Source of the DNA: Pontibacter flavimaris
GTDB taxonomy: Bacteria; Bacteroidota; Bacteroidia; Cytophagales; Hymenobacteraceae
Reading direction: 5' to 3'
DNA: 64,000 bases
Assembly: GCF_001907195.1 (NCBI RefSeq)
Contig: NZ_LVWA01000002.1
Location: 186,001 to 250,000 of the forward strand
In this document: positions 1 through 8,873 of the stretch, one piece after another
Layout: each line of letters starts with the position of its first letter
Numbering within the stretch: position 1 is the first letter of the stretch
The notes under the pieces: model-generated
Told to the model about the DNA's origin: nothing
The model's database searches: none
The model's input: only the letters and a program-made list of their open reading frames with translations
Position numbers and translations under genes: made by a program

Positions 1-20
1 TTAAAAGTAAACTTCTTCAT
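1..20 (-). CDS. Possible 5' end of a gene running off the left edge
   Basis: On the minus strand an ATG at 18-20 opens a frame reading MKKFTF up to the window edge. Met-Lys-Lys followed by hydrophobic residues is a common start of exported proteins in this phylum. Only six codons are visible, so this is a weak suggestion and no product can be named. Confidence 0.3.
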
Positions 21-570
21 ACTACACAATTTTAATTATTCCGATACTATACCTACACGCAAACCTCTCCCCCGCTGCCCTGATCAAAGAAGCAACAATG
101 CCAGCAATAACAAGCGTATTTTGTTTTTAGACGGGATGTAAGAGAACTGTGATGTGGTGATTTGTACGAGGCTTCCTCAGAAACGGCTAAAATAAAGTAC
201 AATTTTTTCTGCCGGATAGGGGCTTTAGAATGAGATTCATACTATATACACGGCTCAAACGGATGTAAAACCCGCACAGGAAAGAATTTACCGGATGTGA
301 GGATTCTCATTTCGCAAAGGTATTTGGTTTGTGCAGGGAGATGCTTGCTGTTATGTGGTAAAAAGCCGTGCAAGCATGTTCCAATCAGCCTGTACAAGTA
401 TAAATTTCCCCTGTTGGCAAAGGCTAAGCGCCAGGGATGATACAGGCAGGTAATAGCCGGCAGCCGGCAAGTATAGCAGGAAAGCCCAAGCCGGGAATGA
501 GCGGCGGCAGGCAGGTATGATCTTACAGTTTGATCAGGCTGCCGAATGTCTGATCAGCAGCAGCCGCACT
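21..570. other. Gap without a supported gene
   Basis: No convincing open frame, RNA gene or long repeat is visible in this 550-bp stretch. It carries three copies of the AAGTATA heptamer, near 388, 468 and 571. It lies downstream of the minus-strand MFS gene and upstream of the possible gene at the left edge. Confidence 0.6.
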
Positions 571-1743
571 TTATACTTCTTTCTCCCTCTTTACCACTAA
601 CACCAGGTACAGAAACGCCAGCAGCGAGAAAACACCCGACGCCCAGAACACCAGGGTAAAGTTGCTGCTTTGGTTAGCATAGAGCCAGCCTGAACCAAGC
701 GCCCCCAAACCAATGCCCGCCTCCAGCGCAATATACATGGTGGCCATGGCACGGCCGCGGTGCTCGAGGTGGCTCAGGTCGATCGTCCAGGCGTAAATGG
801 TGGGTGAGTTCATGCCTGTGGCTACCCCGAACAGCACCCCCGCCAGCAGCAGCCCCGTATCCGTGGTCACCAACCCGATCACGAGCATCGCCAGTGTCAG
901 GAGCGCGGAGCTGACGCGCAGCACAGCCACGCGGCCATACTTGTCGGAGGCCCTGCCGGCCAGAAAACGAATGGCCAGCGAGGAGAGCGTGAAGGAGGTG
1001 AAGAAAAGCCCTTTGTTCTGGATGCCCAGGTGCGTGCTGAAATCGGGGATGATGGTGAGGATGGTGCCAAAGCCGAAGGAGGTGAGCAGCATGACCAGCG
1101 AGGGCGCCAGCACCCGCGGCTCCAGCACCTCGCGGCGGTTTATGCGCAGCAGGCCCAGGCTGAATTTCTTTGGATGGGATACTGTCTCCTGCATGTGCCA
1201 GATCACGGCCACTGATAGAAAAGCCGCTGCCGACGAAGTATAGAACATCACATTAGCCGTGTACTCACTCGCCAGAAGTCCGCCCAACGCAGGCCCCGCA
1301 GCCATGCCCAGGCTCCCTGAAAGGCCCAGCAGCCCCATCGCCTCGCCGCGCCGCTCCACCGGCACCAGGTCGGCCACGTAGGCCGAGTTGCCCGTGGGCG
1401 TGAAACCTGTGGAGAAGCCGTGGACGAAGCGCAGCAGCAGGAAAGCGCCCACAGAGGCGACCAGCGGGTACAAAAGGCCCGCCAGCACACAGACCAATCC
1501 CCCCACCACCATTACCGGCACACGCCCGATCTGGTCGGCCAGTTTGCCGCTAAAGGGCCGGGAGAGGCCAGCGGTAAGTGCGAAAAGTGCGATGATGAGG
1601 CCTTTATACTCCTCGCCCCCTAAACCAGCCAGGTAGTCGGGCAACTCCGGGATGATCATGTTGAAGCTGGAGAAAAAGAGGAAGGCACTCAGGCAGAGCA
1701 ACCCGAACTGCACCCCATACACACGCTTTGTCTGTTCAGCCAT
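571..1743 (-). CDS. MFS transporter
   Basis: A 390-aa major facilitator superfamily permease of about 12 membrane helices in the inner membrane. The loop 2-3 signature is visible at residues 66-74 (GKLADQIGR), and its pseudo-repeat in the second half reads GRASDKYGR near residue 262, which marks the MFS_1 drug-exporter-like fold. The length is normal for the family. It stands alone, with no regulator or partner beside it, so the substrate cannot be told. An efflux role is the likeliest but is inference. Confidence 0.9.
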   Translation of the reverse strand: MAEQTKRVYGVQFGLLCLSAFLFFSSFNMIIPELPDYLAGLGGEEYKGLIIALFALTAGLSRPFSGKLADQIGRVPVMVVGGLVCVLAGLLYPLVASVGAFLLLRFVHGFSTGFTPTGNSAYVADLVPVERRGEAMGLLGLSGSLGMAAGPALGGLLASEYTANVMFYTSSAAAFLSVAVIWHMQETVSHPKKFSLGLLRINRREVLEPRVLAPSLVMLLTSFGFGTILTIIPDFSTHLGIQNKGLFFTSFTLSSLAIRFLAGRASDKYGRVAVLRVSSALLTLAMLVIGLVTTDTGLLLAGVLFGVATGMNSPTIYAWTIDLSHLEHRGRAMATMYIALEAGIGLGALGSGWLYANQSSNFTLVFWASGVFSLLAFLYLVLVVKREKEV

Positions 1744-1946
1744 AGTCTATACTTCAGGCCGCAATTTGGCAAAGGTTTGGGTTTCGTGCTAATGAGGAGC
1801 GGAGGATTTGGGCGTGCAGCAGTATGGCCGGAGGCTGGCACCTGGAAAGTATAGAGAATAATTCCCGGCCGTAAACAGGCAGGCGTAGGTTTACGCTGTC
1901 AGGAGATTGGGAAGTATACTTTACTTTCCTGCATTCCTAAAAAAAA

Positions 1947-2447
1947 TCACACCTGCATAGCCGGCGAAGTGGGGGATGGTTTTACGCCGTTGATCATGAT
2001 GCCCTGCTCCAGGGCTGCCAGATGGATGCTCCGTGACACATGGCGGGCTACGTCCGGCTTTTGTATGGCGCTCAGGCGCATTTTCGTTACATTACCTCCC
2101 TTCAGCATAAACTCGATCACGTACTCGGTGATGTGCAATTCCTGTATCTGCTGCCACTCCACCACTTTCTCCGTGCCCAGTAGGGTCAGGCGGTACACGA
2201 TGCGGTCGGGCGTCATGGAGAAGAAGGCATCCTTAAAGTGCAGCATGTCGGTGCCATAGGCCAGCGGGAGCAGGCCCAGGAGCACCATTGCGCCGCTCGC
2301 TAGGGCCCAGCCCTCGCGGAACAAGTCCATCCACAGGAACTCGCGGAGCAGCGCGTACCCGCCCCCAAGCACCAGGAACAAACCAATAAGGAGCACTGTC
2401 CTTTTAGTGGACCGCAGCTGCTTGCCCGGATACAGATTTACGTACAT
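1947..2447 (-). CDS. Two-TM protein with a cytoplasmic PH-like tail (paralogue 2)
   Basis: This 166-aa protein has two membrane helices (about residues 17-35 and 45-63), then a soluble domain rich in alternating beta-type residues, resembling the small bacterial PH-like domains that follow paired helices. Its order of parts matches the protein encoded 21 bp upstream at 2469-2945, so the two are probably diverged duplicates in one operon. No function is known. The pair may form a hetero-oligomer; that is inference. Confidence 0.75.
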   Translation of the reverse strand: MYVNLYPGKQLRSTKRTVLLIGLFLVLGGGYALLREFLWMDLFREGWALASGAMVLLGLLPLAYGTDMLHFKDAFFSMTPDRIVYRLTLLGTEKVVEWQQIQELHITEYVIEFMLKGGNVTKMRLSAIQKPDVARHVSRSIHLAALEQGIMINGVKPSPTSPAMQV

Positions 2448-2468
2448 ATCGTTAACCTTGGGATGTTT

Positions 2469-2945
2469 TTAGTGGATTTCTATTCCTTTTAAGCGTGCCG
2501 TTTGCAGCACCTGTTCCTTTACCTGCTGCAGTACCCGGTCGTTCTGTATGTGCTCCAGGCTTACCTCATGCTCCTCCACATTCTTTAATACGAATAGCAC
2601 TTTATACATGTTTATTTTAATATAATCAACTTCACCCCACTCAAATTCCTGCTCCGCCTGCATAAAACGGGGGCGGTAACAGACTCCTTCGTCGTGGAGG
2701 GTGAGGTGCCGGCGGTAGTGCGGATTCCGGTCCAGCCAAACGCTGAAAACAAAGTATGCGGGCACCAGCAGGCTTAGCAGAAGTAGGAGCACCAGCGCCG
2801 CGGAAAAGGTCTGAGAGAAGAAGATGTACAGCAGCAGCACAAACTGCAGGGCCATAGCCGCGAGGGCAAGCAGCATCAGGCGCTTCTCCGAGCGGGGCTT
2901 TATGGTATAGGCATCTTCAAACAGTCTGATGCTGGTGTCCTGCAT
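2469..2945 (-). CDS. Two-TM protein with a cytoplasmic PH-like tail (paralogue 1)
   Basis: A 158-aa protein with two membrane helices (about residues 22-42 and 47-68) and a beta-rich C-terminal domain containing TLHDEGVCYRP and EFEWGEVDYIKI. In the next gene the same places read SMTPDRIVYRL and KVVEWQQIQELHI, so the two share a plan. It is first in a two-gene minus-strand operon and is divergent from the HEAT/cyclophilin gene at 3061. I do not recognise a named family. Confidence 0.75.
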   Translation of the reverse strand: MQDTSIRLFEDAYTIKPRSEKRLMLLALAAMALQFVLLLYIFFSQTFSAALVLLLLLSLLVPAYFVFSVWLDRNPHYRRHLTLHDEGVCYRPRFMQAEQEFEWGEVDYIKINMYKVLFVLKNVEEHEVSLEHIQNDRVLQQVKEQVLQTARLKGIEIH

Positions 2946-3060
2946 AAGGTATGTCGTTTTCAGTCTAAAAATATAAAAACCTCCTTATATATCAAAGTTC
3001 CTACGCCTGCTGCATATCGGCGCATTTTAGTAACTTAAAGCGCCAATTAGAATTTACCCC

Positions 3061-5055
3061 ATGAAAATACGCTATACCTGGCTGCTTGCCCTGGGTACGC
3101 TGGCCTCTTGCCAGTACCTTCCCCTGCAGCGCAGCACCACCCATACGCTACAGCCCTCCAACAATAAGTTCGGCGATGTAACCCTGCAGGAGATTTATAC
3201 TTTGCAGGATGAGCGCAACACGCTTGAGCTGCTGCCATACCTCAGCAACCCCACCACCGCTTACCGCCGCCACGCCGCGCTGGCCTTTGCCTCCGTGCAG
3301 GATACCGCTGCCCTGGACGCCCTGCAGGGCATGCTGGAAGACTCGGTTGCGTCTGTGCGGGAAGCCAGCGCCTATGCCCTGGGCCAGATAGGGCATAAGC
3401 GCTCCGAGGCTGAGATCATCAACAGGATTAGTGAGGAGCAGAACCCGCAGGTGCAGGCGCAGCTGCTGGAGGCACTGGGAAAGGTGGGCACAGCCCAGGC
3501 CGCTGATTTTCTGGCCACCTACAAAGCCGCTACCCCCGATGCCCTGGCCGGGCAGGCGTGGGGCATGTACCGCCTGGGCCTGCGCCAGCAGCAGAGCCAG
3601 CAGGTGGTGCAGAAGGCCGTCGAATTACTGTCCCCCAACACCATTTACGAGGCCCGCCTGGCCGCCGCACACTTCCTGGCCCGCACCCCCAAGCTGGACC
3701 TGACCCAATACCGCCTGCAGTTGCTGAACGCCGCCACATCCGACAAGGCACCGGAGGTGCGCATGGCTACCGCGCAGGCCCTGGCCAAGGTAAGGGCGCT
3801 GGACAAGGCTACTTTCCTGTCCACCATCGCGCAGAGCGACCCCGATTACCGCGTGCGCCTGAGTGCGGTGCGCTCCATGAGCGGGCTGGAGTTCCCCGAG
3901 ATCAGCAAGGCCGTACTGGCCGCGCTGCAGGACCAGAACGTGAACACGGCCGTGGCCACCTCGGAGTTCCTGCTGGCCAACAACGCCGGGGTGCCGGCCC
4001 AGACGCTGCTCAACGTGCTGCCCAACCTGCTCGATGCCCGCGTGCGCAGCAACGTGATTTGGGTGATCCTGAAGAACAGCCAGGTGCAGAACCGCGTGTA
4101 CCTGAACCCACGCTACAAGCAGCAGTTCCACAACGCACGCACCGCCTACGACAAGGCGCACCTTTTAAAGGCCCTCTCCGGCGACGTTAACAACCATGAG
4201 TTTATAGCCGAGCAGGTGTTTGTGGCCGAGGAGCCCGTGATTGCCACCACCGGCATGGAGGCCCTGATCCTGATGCGCCAGCAGCGGGATTTCCCGAAGC
4301 GGCTGGAACCTGCCTTTGCCGATATCTTTAAACACGCCGTGGCCTCTGGCGACGTGGCCCTGGTGGGCATGGCCGCCGCCGCCATCCGCGACCCGAAGCT
4401 GAACCTGCGCAGCCAGTACGGCAACTATACTTTCCTGAGCCAGGCACAGGAGAAACTGCAGTTGCCCCGCGACATGGAGACCAACATCGAGCTCCAGAAA
4501 ACCATCGACTACCTGAGCGGCAAGCAGGAAAGCCAGACACCCCAGAACCCGTTTACCCACCCCATCGAATGGGAGCTGGTGAAAACCATCCACAGCAACC
4601 AACAGGTACTGCTGCGCACCGAGAAAGGAAGTATAACCCTGCAGCTTTTCGTGGAGGATGCCCCCGGCTCGGTGGCTAACTTCGTGGAGCTCGCGCAGCA
4701 GGATTTCTTCAACGGTTTATACTTCCACAGGGTGGTGCCCAACTTTGTGGCGCAGGGCGGCGATAAGCGCGGCGATGGCTGGGGCAGCTCCGACTACTCC
4801 ATCCGCTCCGAGTTTACCCCGATGCATTACTACGAGGGCTACGTGGGCATGGCCTCCGCCGGAAAGGACACCGAGAGCAACCAATGGTTCATCACCCACT
4901 CCCCCGCCCCGCACCTGGACGGCCGCTATACCATCTTCGCCAAGGTGATTGACGGCATGGATGTGGTGCACCGCCTGGAGGTAGGCGACAAGATTGTGGA
5001 TGTGGAGGTGCTGGGCCTGCAGCCCGCGGTAACAAGTGCGGCAGAGGAGTTGTAA
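3061..5055 (+). CDS. HEAT-repeat lipoprotein fused to a cyclophilin-type peptidyl-prolyl isomerase
   Basis: This 664-aa protein starts with a lipoprotein signal (LASC, lipidated Cys17). Residues about 45-480 are a run of HEAT-like helical repeats (repeated Ala/Leu-rich pairs such as VREASAYALGQIG). Residues about 515-655 form a cyclophilin domain with the FHRVVPNF active-site segment, the QGGD turn and a closing GRYTIFAKVIDGMDVV. Cyclophilins catalyse cis-trans isomerisation of Xaa-Pro bonds. The lipid anchor puts it in the envelope, where the HEAT solenoid could hold clients for the isomerase domain. The arrangement recurs in Bacteroidota; the client is unknown. Confidence 0.9.
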   Translation: MKIRYTWLLALGTLASCQYLPLQRSTTHTLQPSNNKFGDVTLQEIYTLQDERNTLELLPYLSNPTTAYRRHAALAFASVQDTAALDALQGMLEDSVASVREASAYALGQIGHKRSEAEIINRISEEQNPQVQAQLLEALGKVGTAQAADFLATYKAATPDALAGQAWGMYRLGLRQQQSQQVVQKAVELLSPNTIYEARLAAAHFLARTPKLDLTQYRLQLLNAATSDKAPEVRMATAQALAKVRALDKATFLSTIAQSDPDYRVRLSAVRSMSGLEFPEISKAVLAALQDQNVNTAVATSEFLLANNAGVPAQTLLNVLPNLLDARVRSNVIWVILKNSQVQNRVYLNPRYKQQFHNARTAYDKAHLLKALSGDVNNHEFIAEQVFVAEEPVIATTGMEALILMRQQRDFPKRLEPAFADIFKHAVASGDVALVGMAAAAIRDPKLNLRSQYGNYTFLSQAQEKLQLPRDMETNIELQKTIDYLSGKQESQTPQNPFTHPIEWELVKTIHSNQQVLLRTEKGSITLQLFVEDAPGSVANFVELAQQDFFNGLYFHRVVPNFVAQGGDKRGDGWGSSDYSIRSEFTPMHYYEGYVGMASAGKDTESNQWFITHSPAPHLDGRYTIFAKVIDGMDVVHRLEVGDKIVDVEVLGLQPAVTSAAEEL

Positions 5056-5172
5056 CCGGTGTTTTATACTTTATGCTGATGCAGGAAGTATGGACTGAGG
5101 AACTGTCGGCGGCGCAGGTTGCCCGGCATGCAGACAAGCGACAGGAAGAGACGCACGGAACAAGGTAAAAAG

Positions 5173-5199
5173 AAAGGCTGCCCGGTAAAGGCAGCCTTT
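5173..5199. terminator. Bidirectional hairpin terminator
   Basis: A 10-bp stem (AAAGGCTGCC / GGCAGCCTTT) with a 7-nt loop. T-rich DNA follows on the plus strand and an A-rich stretch precedes it. It lies between the convergent HEAT/cyclophilin and thioredoxin-fold genes, so it can end both transcripts. A TATACTT heptamer follows it directly. Confidence 0.75.
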
Positions 5200-5220
5200 T
5201 ATACTTTTGGGCGCAGAGGC

Positions 5221-5880
5221 TTACGAGCAGCGCTCCACCGTCATGTCCTCAGGCGCGGTGAGTTTAGACCAGTCGTTGATCAGGCCGATAAACTCCTGCT
5301 GCAGCGTACGGCTCCTGTCTTTGGCGTACCAGCCGTGCAGCTTCTCGGCAAACTCGTTAAACGGAAGGTTCTGCTCCTTCATTTCCATGTACAGTTTGTG
5401 GGCAGGCTCCGGGCGCGGCCCCCAGGTTCCCAGCACCTCCATCGTGTCGGTCTTCAGGGCGATGAGCTTGGGAATGGAGCGGCCCCCGTTGGTCAGGTAG
5501 GCATCCATCACATCCAGGTTTTCATCGCGCAGCAACAGTTTCACCTCCACAAGCGGGGAGGCATCGGCAATCTTCACGATGGCGGGCAGGCACTGAGCCG
5601 CATCGCCACACCAGGCCTCCGTCAGCACCACCCACGTCATGGGCGTCTGCACGCTCAGCATCACCTGCACCATCTCGTCCCCCAGCACGGTCTTCTCCAC
5701 ACGGCGCATGCGGTGCAGGTTCATGCGGGTATAGGCCACCATGGCCTCAGAGTGGTCGTTGCCGCTAGTCTTGTTCTCGGCCAGCAGCTTATCGATCATC
5801 TCGCGGTACTGTACATAAGTGATAGCCTTTTGAAGGTGCCCGGAAGTGATAACTGATTTTGCCGTTGTCGTATCTTTCAT
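5221..5880 (-). CDS. Thioredoxin-fold family protein
   Basis: A 219-aa cytoplasmic protein of the small Firmicutes/Bacteroidota family usually called thioredoxin family protein. The region 80-100 reads WVVLTEAWCGDAAQCLP, matching the beta-strand plus active-site turn of thioredoxins. The spacing is not CxxC: the cysteines are C91 and C97, with GDAAQ between. The downstream segment SIPKLIALKTD carries the cis-proline element (IPK). The redox partner is unknown and no partner gene is adjacent. Confidence 0.8.
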   Translation of the reverse strand: MKDTTTAKSVITSGHLQKAITYVQYREMIDKLLAENKTSGNDHSEAMVAYTRMNLHRMRRVEKTVLGDEMVQVMLSVQTPMTWVVLTEAWCGDAAQCLPAIVKIADASPLVEVKLLLRDENLDVMDAYLTNGGRSIPKLIALKTDTMEVLGTWGPRPEPAHKLYMEMKEQNLPFNEFAEKLHGWYAKDRSRTLQQEFIGLINDWSKLTAPEDMTVERCS

Positions 5881-6332
5881 AATTTTTTCTTCTTTCTTCT
5901 TGATCAGGATATTGTCTTAATTATATATAACGAATCCAAAATTGAGTTAGTTCCGCCCGCGCAGGTTCATCTTTGCAGGATGGGTCAGGCTGTTTTCGGT
6001 ATCCGCCAGGAACAACAGCTGCCGGCAGCCATACTTTTGCCGTTCACATTGACTATGATCGGTACGGCCACAAACATCCTTGCCTGGTTTTTGGTGTCCG
6101 GCAACACTGGCACCGGGTAACGCTACAGGTACGAAACAGGCAGGAGGCGCAAAAGTTATCCGGCCCAAAGCCCACGGCAGCGGCGCAGGATGGTAAAGGC
6201 TCCGGTTATACTTTATACTTTAGAGACTACCAAAGTATAAAATTAGCGCCGGGCACAAGCGGACGCTTGCGCCATAACTCTCTAACTTTCCAACTCCCCA
6301 ACTCTCTAACTCCTCAACTCTCTAACTCTCTA
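5881..6332. other. Gap with iterated AACTCTCTAACT tract
   Basis: No supported gene. The left part is the upstream region of the thioredoxin-fold gene. Around 6190-6235 three AAGTATA/TATACTT heptamers occur close together. At about 6275-6335 a low-complexity tract repeats TAACTCTCTAACT-like words in steps of about ten bases, just past the stop codon of the DUF1684 gene. Similar tracts occur near 15590, 29400, 29460, 59600, 59745 and 63925. Confidence 0.6.
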
Positions 6333-7259
6333 CTATTCCTCGCTTTTCTCGCCGGCGGTTACGCTGATGGGCAGGAAATTCTGCCTTGGCGGCAAGGGGC
6401 AGGTGGCGTAGCCGGTAAACGCGCAGGGCGGCGTATAGGCTTTGTTAAAATCGATGTAGGTGATGCCGCTGCTGTCGGGTTTGGGCATGTAAAGGTAGCG
6501 GCCCGAGCCGTAGGTGTCGGTGCCGTTGGTTTTATCGGCGAAGATGATGAAAAGCTCCTCCCCTTCCTCCAGCGCATCGAGGCGGTACTGCTGGCCCTCC
6601 ACGGTAAACACCACCGCTCCCGGCGAGGGCTCCTGCGAGGTTTGCCCCAGCACGTTGGTGATCGGGATCTGCTTTGGCAGCGGGTTCTGCTCCAGCCGGG
6701 CCTCCAGCCTCCACTCCGGCTGCACCGGGTAGCGCTCCAGGCCCGCGAAGTTTCTGCGTGCCTCGCTCTCCGCATCCCACAGCCTTACCGCAAATTTGTC
6801 GCCGCGCTTTATCACCACCCACTTCAGGGAGCCGTGGCGCATTACGGCAGGTTGCTCCATGCCAGCTGTGTACACCTCTGCCTCCTGCCGCACCGGCTCG
6901 CCATCCAGGGTTATTTCAGCGGTTTCACTGATCTGCAGCTTCACCACATCCCCTTCAAGTATAAAACTGCCTGCCTGGGCCGCTATCCTATCTTTCGGGA
7001 ACACGATCTTATTGCCCTCGGCACTGCCGAAGCTGTTGCTGCCCGGCTCCAGCCAGTATAAACCGGCCAGCGCCAGCCAGCCGTCTTCCTTCTGCAGGTT
7101 CTCTACCCGCCTGGCATGCCACGCATCTATACTTGCCACATAGCTGGAATCAGTTTCCATCGCGGTCTCCACACTTTGTGCTTCGATATCGGTTTTTTGC
7201 TGGGAGCAGGAGGTAAGTATAAAGCCGGCCAGTGCGGCGGTGATCAGCAATTTTTTCAT
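6333..7259 (-). CDS. DUF1684 family lipoprotein
   Basis: A 308-aa lipoprotein; the start at 7259 (MKKLLITAALAG) is preferred to an upstream in-frame codon because it gives a clean signal peptide and lipobox (LTSC). The mature part has the DUF1684 hallmarks: WHARRVENLQKEDGWLALAG near the N-terminus, the central GDKFAVRLWD, and a conserved C-terminal block with DFNKAYTPPCAFTGYATC. The biochemical role of DUF1684 is not established; the protein is envelope-anchored here. It is divergent from the small gene at 7532. Confidence 0.88.
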   Translation of the reverse strand: MKKLLITAALAGFILTSCSQQKTDIEAQSVETAMETDSSYVASIDAWHARRVENLQKEDGWLALAGLYWLEPGSNSFGSAEGNKIVFPKDRIAAQAGSFILEGDVVKLQISETAEITLDGEPVRQEAEVYTAGMEQPAVMRHGSLKWVVIKRGDKFAVRLWDAESEARRNFAGLERYPVQPEWRLEARLEQNPLPKQIPITNVLGQTSQEPSPGAVVFTVEGQQYRLDALEEGEELFIIFADKTNGTDTYGSGRYLYMPKPDSSGITYIDFNKAYTPPCAFTGYATCPLPPRQNFLPISVTAGEKSEE

Positions 7260-7294
7260 GGTGTTGGCAAATGGGTTGTATGGGATGCAGGTAA

Positions 7295-7302
7295 CAAAGG
7301 TA
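7295..7302 (-). promoter_or_regulatory. Candidate -7 box (TACCTTTG) for the DUF1684 gene
   Basis: Read on the minus strand this is TACCTTTG, an exact fit to the Bacteroidota -7 consensus TAnnTTTG, about 36 bp before the start at 7259. I see no matching -33 TTG element at the usual 19-21 bp spacing, so the call rests on the -7 box alone. Confidence 0.4.
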
Positions 7303-7531
7303 GGAACTCTGCTTTTGAATCGCACTTAAAATTGGATTTACTCACCTCCCCTTTGTGCAGAAGCAGCCGCCCCTCCGGCCCCGCATCGGTCCCTGTTGGT
7401 GCTGCGCGAGCAAAAGCAGTGCACCTGGCGAAACGGGTTCCGGGCGTCATCAGCCCACCGTAGAATATGACACCCCTTGCTTAGATGCAGCTATAGGTCG
7501 GCAAAGTATAATCCTCTATCTTGGAAAGGAA

Positions 7532-7912
7532 ATGGAAAGCCTCACAGATCTCGACGCACTTAGCGGAAAAGAAGTAACCCAGGCCCTGGCGCTGCACGAC
7601 CTGACGTATGGCTGGCTGGAGCAGGTGCTGTTCCGGGTGGAGGAAGTATGGCTGGCAGTGCGGGTAAACGCGGACACGGACGAGATCATACTTGCCATAC
7701 TTCCGGAGCTGGATACGGAAGCGCTGGAGCGGCAGTTCAGCTTCACCCAGATTGCCAACCAACGCAAAACAATAGCCTGGCTCCGGCGCATGACCAACCA
7801 GTACGGCTACGAGGACGGCTTTCAGCTGGCGTTCGACGATGCAGAGGGCACGCATGTGCAGCTGCTGGCGGAGGCCTCGCAGTTGAGGCTTATTGTTTTC
7901 CGGGAATACTGA
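7532..7912 (+). CDS. Small protein of unknown function
   Basis: A 126-aa acidic soluble protein. I chose the ATG at 7532 because the frame upstream is unlike a protein (Pro/Cys-rich, overlapping the divergent promoter region) and a GGAAAGGAA ribosome-binding stretch precedes this start. The sequence holds DLTYGWLEQVLFRVEEVWLA and no membrane segment or catalytic motif that I recognise. It stands alone between DUF1684 and the acetyltransferase gene. Confidence 0.65.
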   Translation: MESLTDLDALSGKEVTQALALHDLTYGWLEQVLFRVEEVWLAVRVNADTDEIILAILPELDTEALERQFSFTQIANQRKTIAWLRRMTNQYGYEDGFQLAFDDAEGTHVQLLAEASQLRLIVFREY

Positions 7913-8045
7913 TAATCTATACTTTAGAACCTATGCACAGGCACCCACTCCCTGCCGGTGCGAGCTTACACGCGCCCCAGCGTAATTGGTATAATCCATA
8001 CGCCCACGTCAACGTAAGAGATTAAATCCCATTTACACCTAATCC

Positions 8046-8618
8046 ATGAGAACCGAAAAAGAAAAAATGCTGGCCGGTGAGCTGTACGACCCGCTGGACC
8101 AGGAATTAGTTGACGACAGGCTGCGCACCAGGCTGCTTTTAAAAGAACTCAACGACAGCCGGGAAGACCAGGTAGAGGAACGAACCCGCGTTCTGAAAGA
8201 GCTGATTCCGCAAGCGCAGGCGGGGCTGTGGCTGCAGCCGCCCTTCTACTGCGACTATGGCTACAACATGGTGGTGGGCGAGCGGGTATTCTTTAACTTC
8301 AATTGCGTGGTGTTGGATGTGGCGCAGGTAACCATCGGCAGCAGAACGATGTTCGGCCCTAACGTACAGGTTTATACCGCCACCCACCCCATCAACCATG
8401 TGGAGCGGTCCTCAGGCGTGGAGTATGCCAAGCCTATTTCCATTGGCGAGGATGTGTGGGTAGGCGGCAGCGTGGTGATTTGCCCGGGCGTACGTATAGG
8501 CAGCCGCTCGGTGATCGGGGCGGGCAGCGTGGTCACCCGCGATATTCCGGACGATGTGTTTGCTGCCGGTAATCCGTGCCGGGTCATCCGGCATCTGAAA
8601 GAAGACGCGAACGGGTAA
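8046..8618 (+). CDS. maa: Sugar O-acetyltransferase, Maa/LacA type
   Basis: A 190-aa left-handed beta-helix acetyltransferase that moves acetyl from acetyl-CoA to a sugar such as maltose or galactoside. The N-terminal helical cap (MLAGELYDPLDQELVDDR) is the Mac domain. Hexapeptide-repeat coils fill residues about 60-185 (IGEDVWVGGSVVICPGV, IGSRSVIGAGSVVT). The catalytic histidine lies in TATHPI. The length matches E. coli Maa. It forms a trimer in known homologues. The true sugar substrate is not shown by context. Confidence 0.9.
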   Translation: MRTEKEKMLAGELYDPLDQELVDDRLRTRLLLKELNDSREDQVEERTRVLKELIPQAQAGLWLQPPFYCDYGYNMVVGERVFFNFNCVVLDVAQVTIGSRTMFGPNVQVYTATHPINHVERSSGVEYAKPISIGEDVWVGGSVVICPGVRIGSRSVIGAGSVVTRDIPDDVFAAGNPCRVIRHLKEDANG

Positions 8619-8659
8619 TTATACTTTAAGCAAGTATTCTACGATACAGGCACAAGAGG

Positions 8660-8777
8660 GAAAGTGTCCCCTTGAGGGGACTACAGGGGTGTAAAGCTAC
8701 GGAGCGGGCTGCTAGTGTGTGCAAAACGGGTGAATCTGCAGGTGTAAACACCCCTGTTGTCCCCTCAAGGGGACAAT
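8660..8777. repeat. Inverted pair of a 30-bp island module
   Basis: A module containing TGTCCCCTTGAGGGGAC and CAGGGGTGT occurs at about 8663-8692 and again, inverted, at about 8747-8775. Each arm holds its own CCCCTTGAGGGG palindrome. The same module recurs at 15433 and 56677 beside the large composite islands, so this is a fragment of that repeat family standing alone at the 3' end of maa. Confidence 0.75.
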
Positions 8778-8810
8778 CTGCTCTTACAAAATATCCCGAA
8801 AGTATAAAAA

Positions 8811-8848
8811 CAAGAGCCGGTGCAGGATTAAGCCTGCATCGGCTCTTG
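8811..8848. terminator. Strong bidirectional hairpin
   Basis: A 16-bp stem with one mismatch (CAAGAGCCGGTGCAGG / CCTGCATCGGCTCTTG) with a short loop, between the convergent maa and ABC ATPase genes. On the minus strand it is followed by a T-rich run made from an AAGTATA heptamer and A5 on the plus strand. It fits a Rho-independent terminator for the ABC operon. Confidence 0.8.
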
Positions 8849-8873
8849 TCTGAAGTATAACTACCAAGCCAGA

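Noticed and set aside
5947..6168. 73-codon minus-strand frame upstream of the thioredoxin-fold gene
   Set aside because: Composition is unlike a protein and it has no ribosome site or motif.
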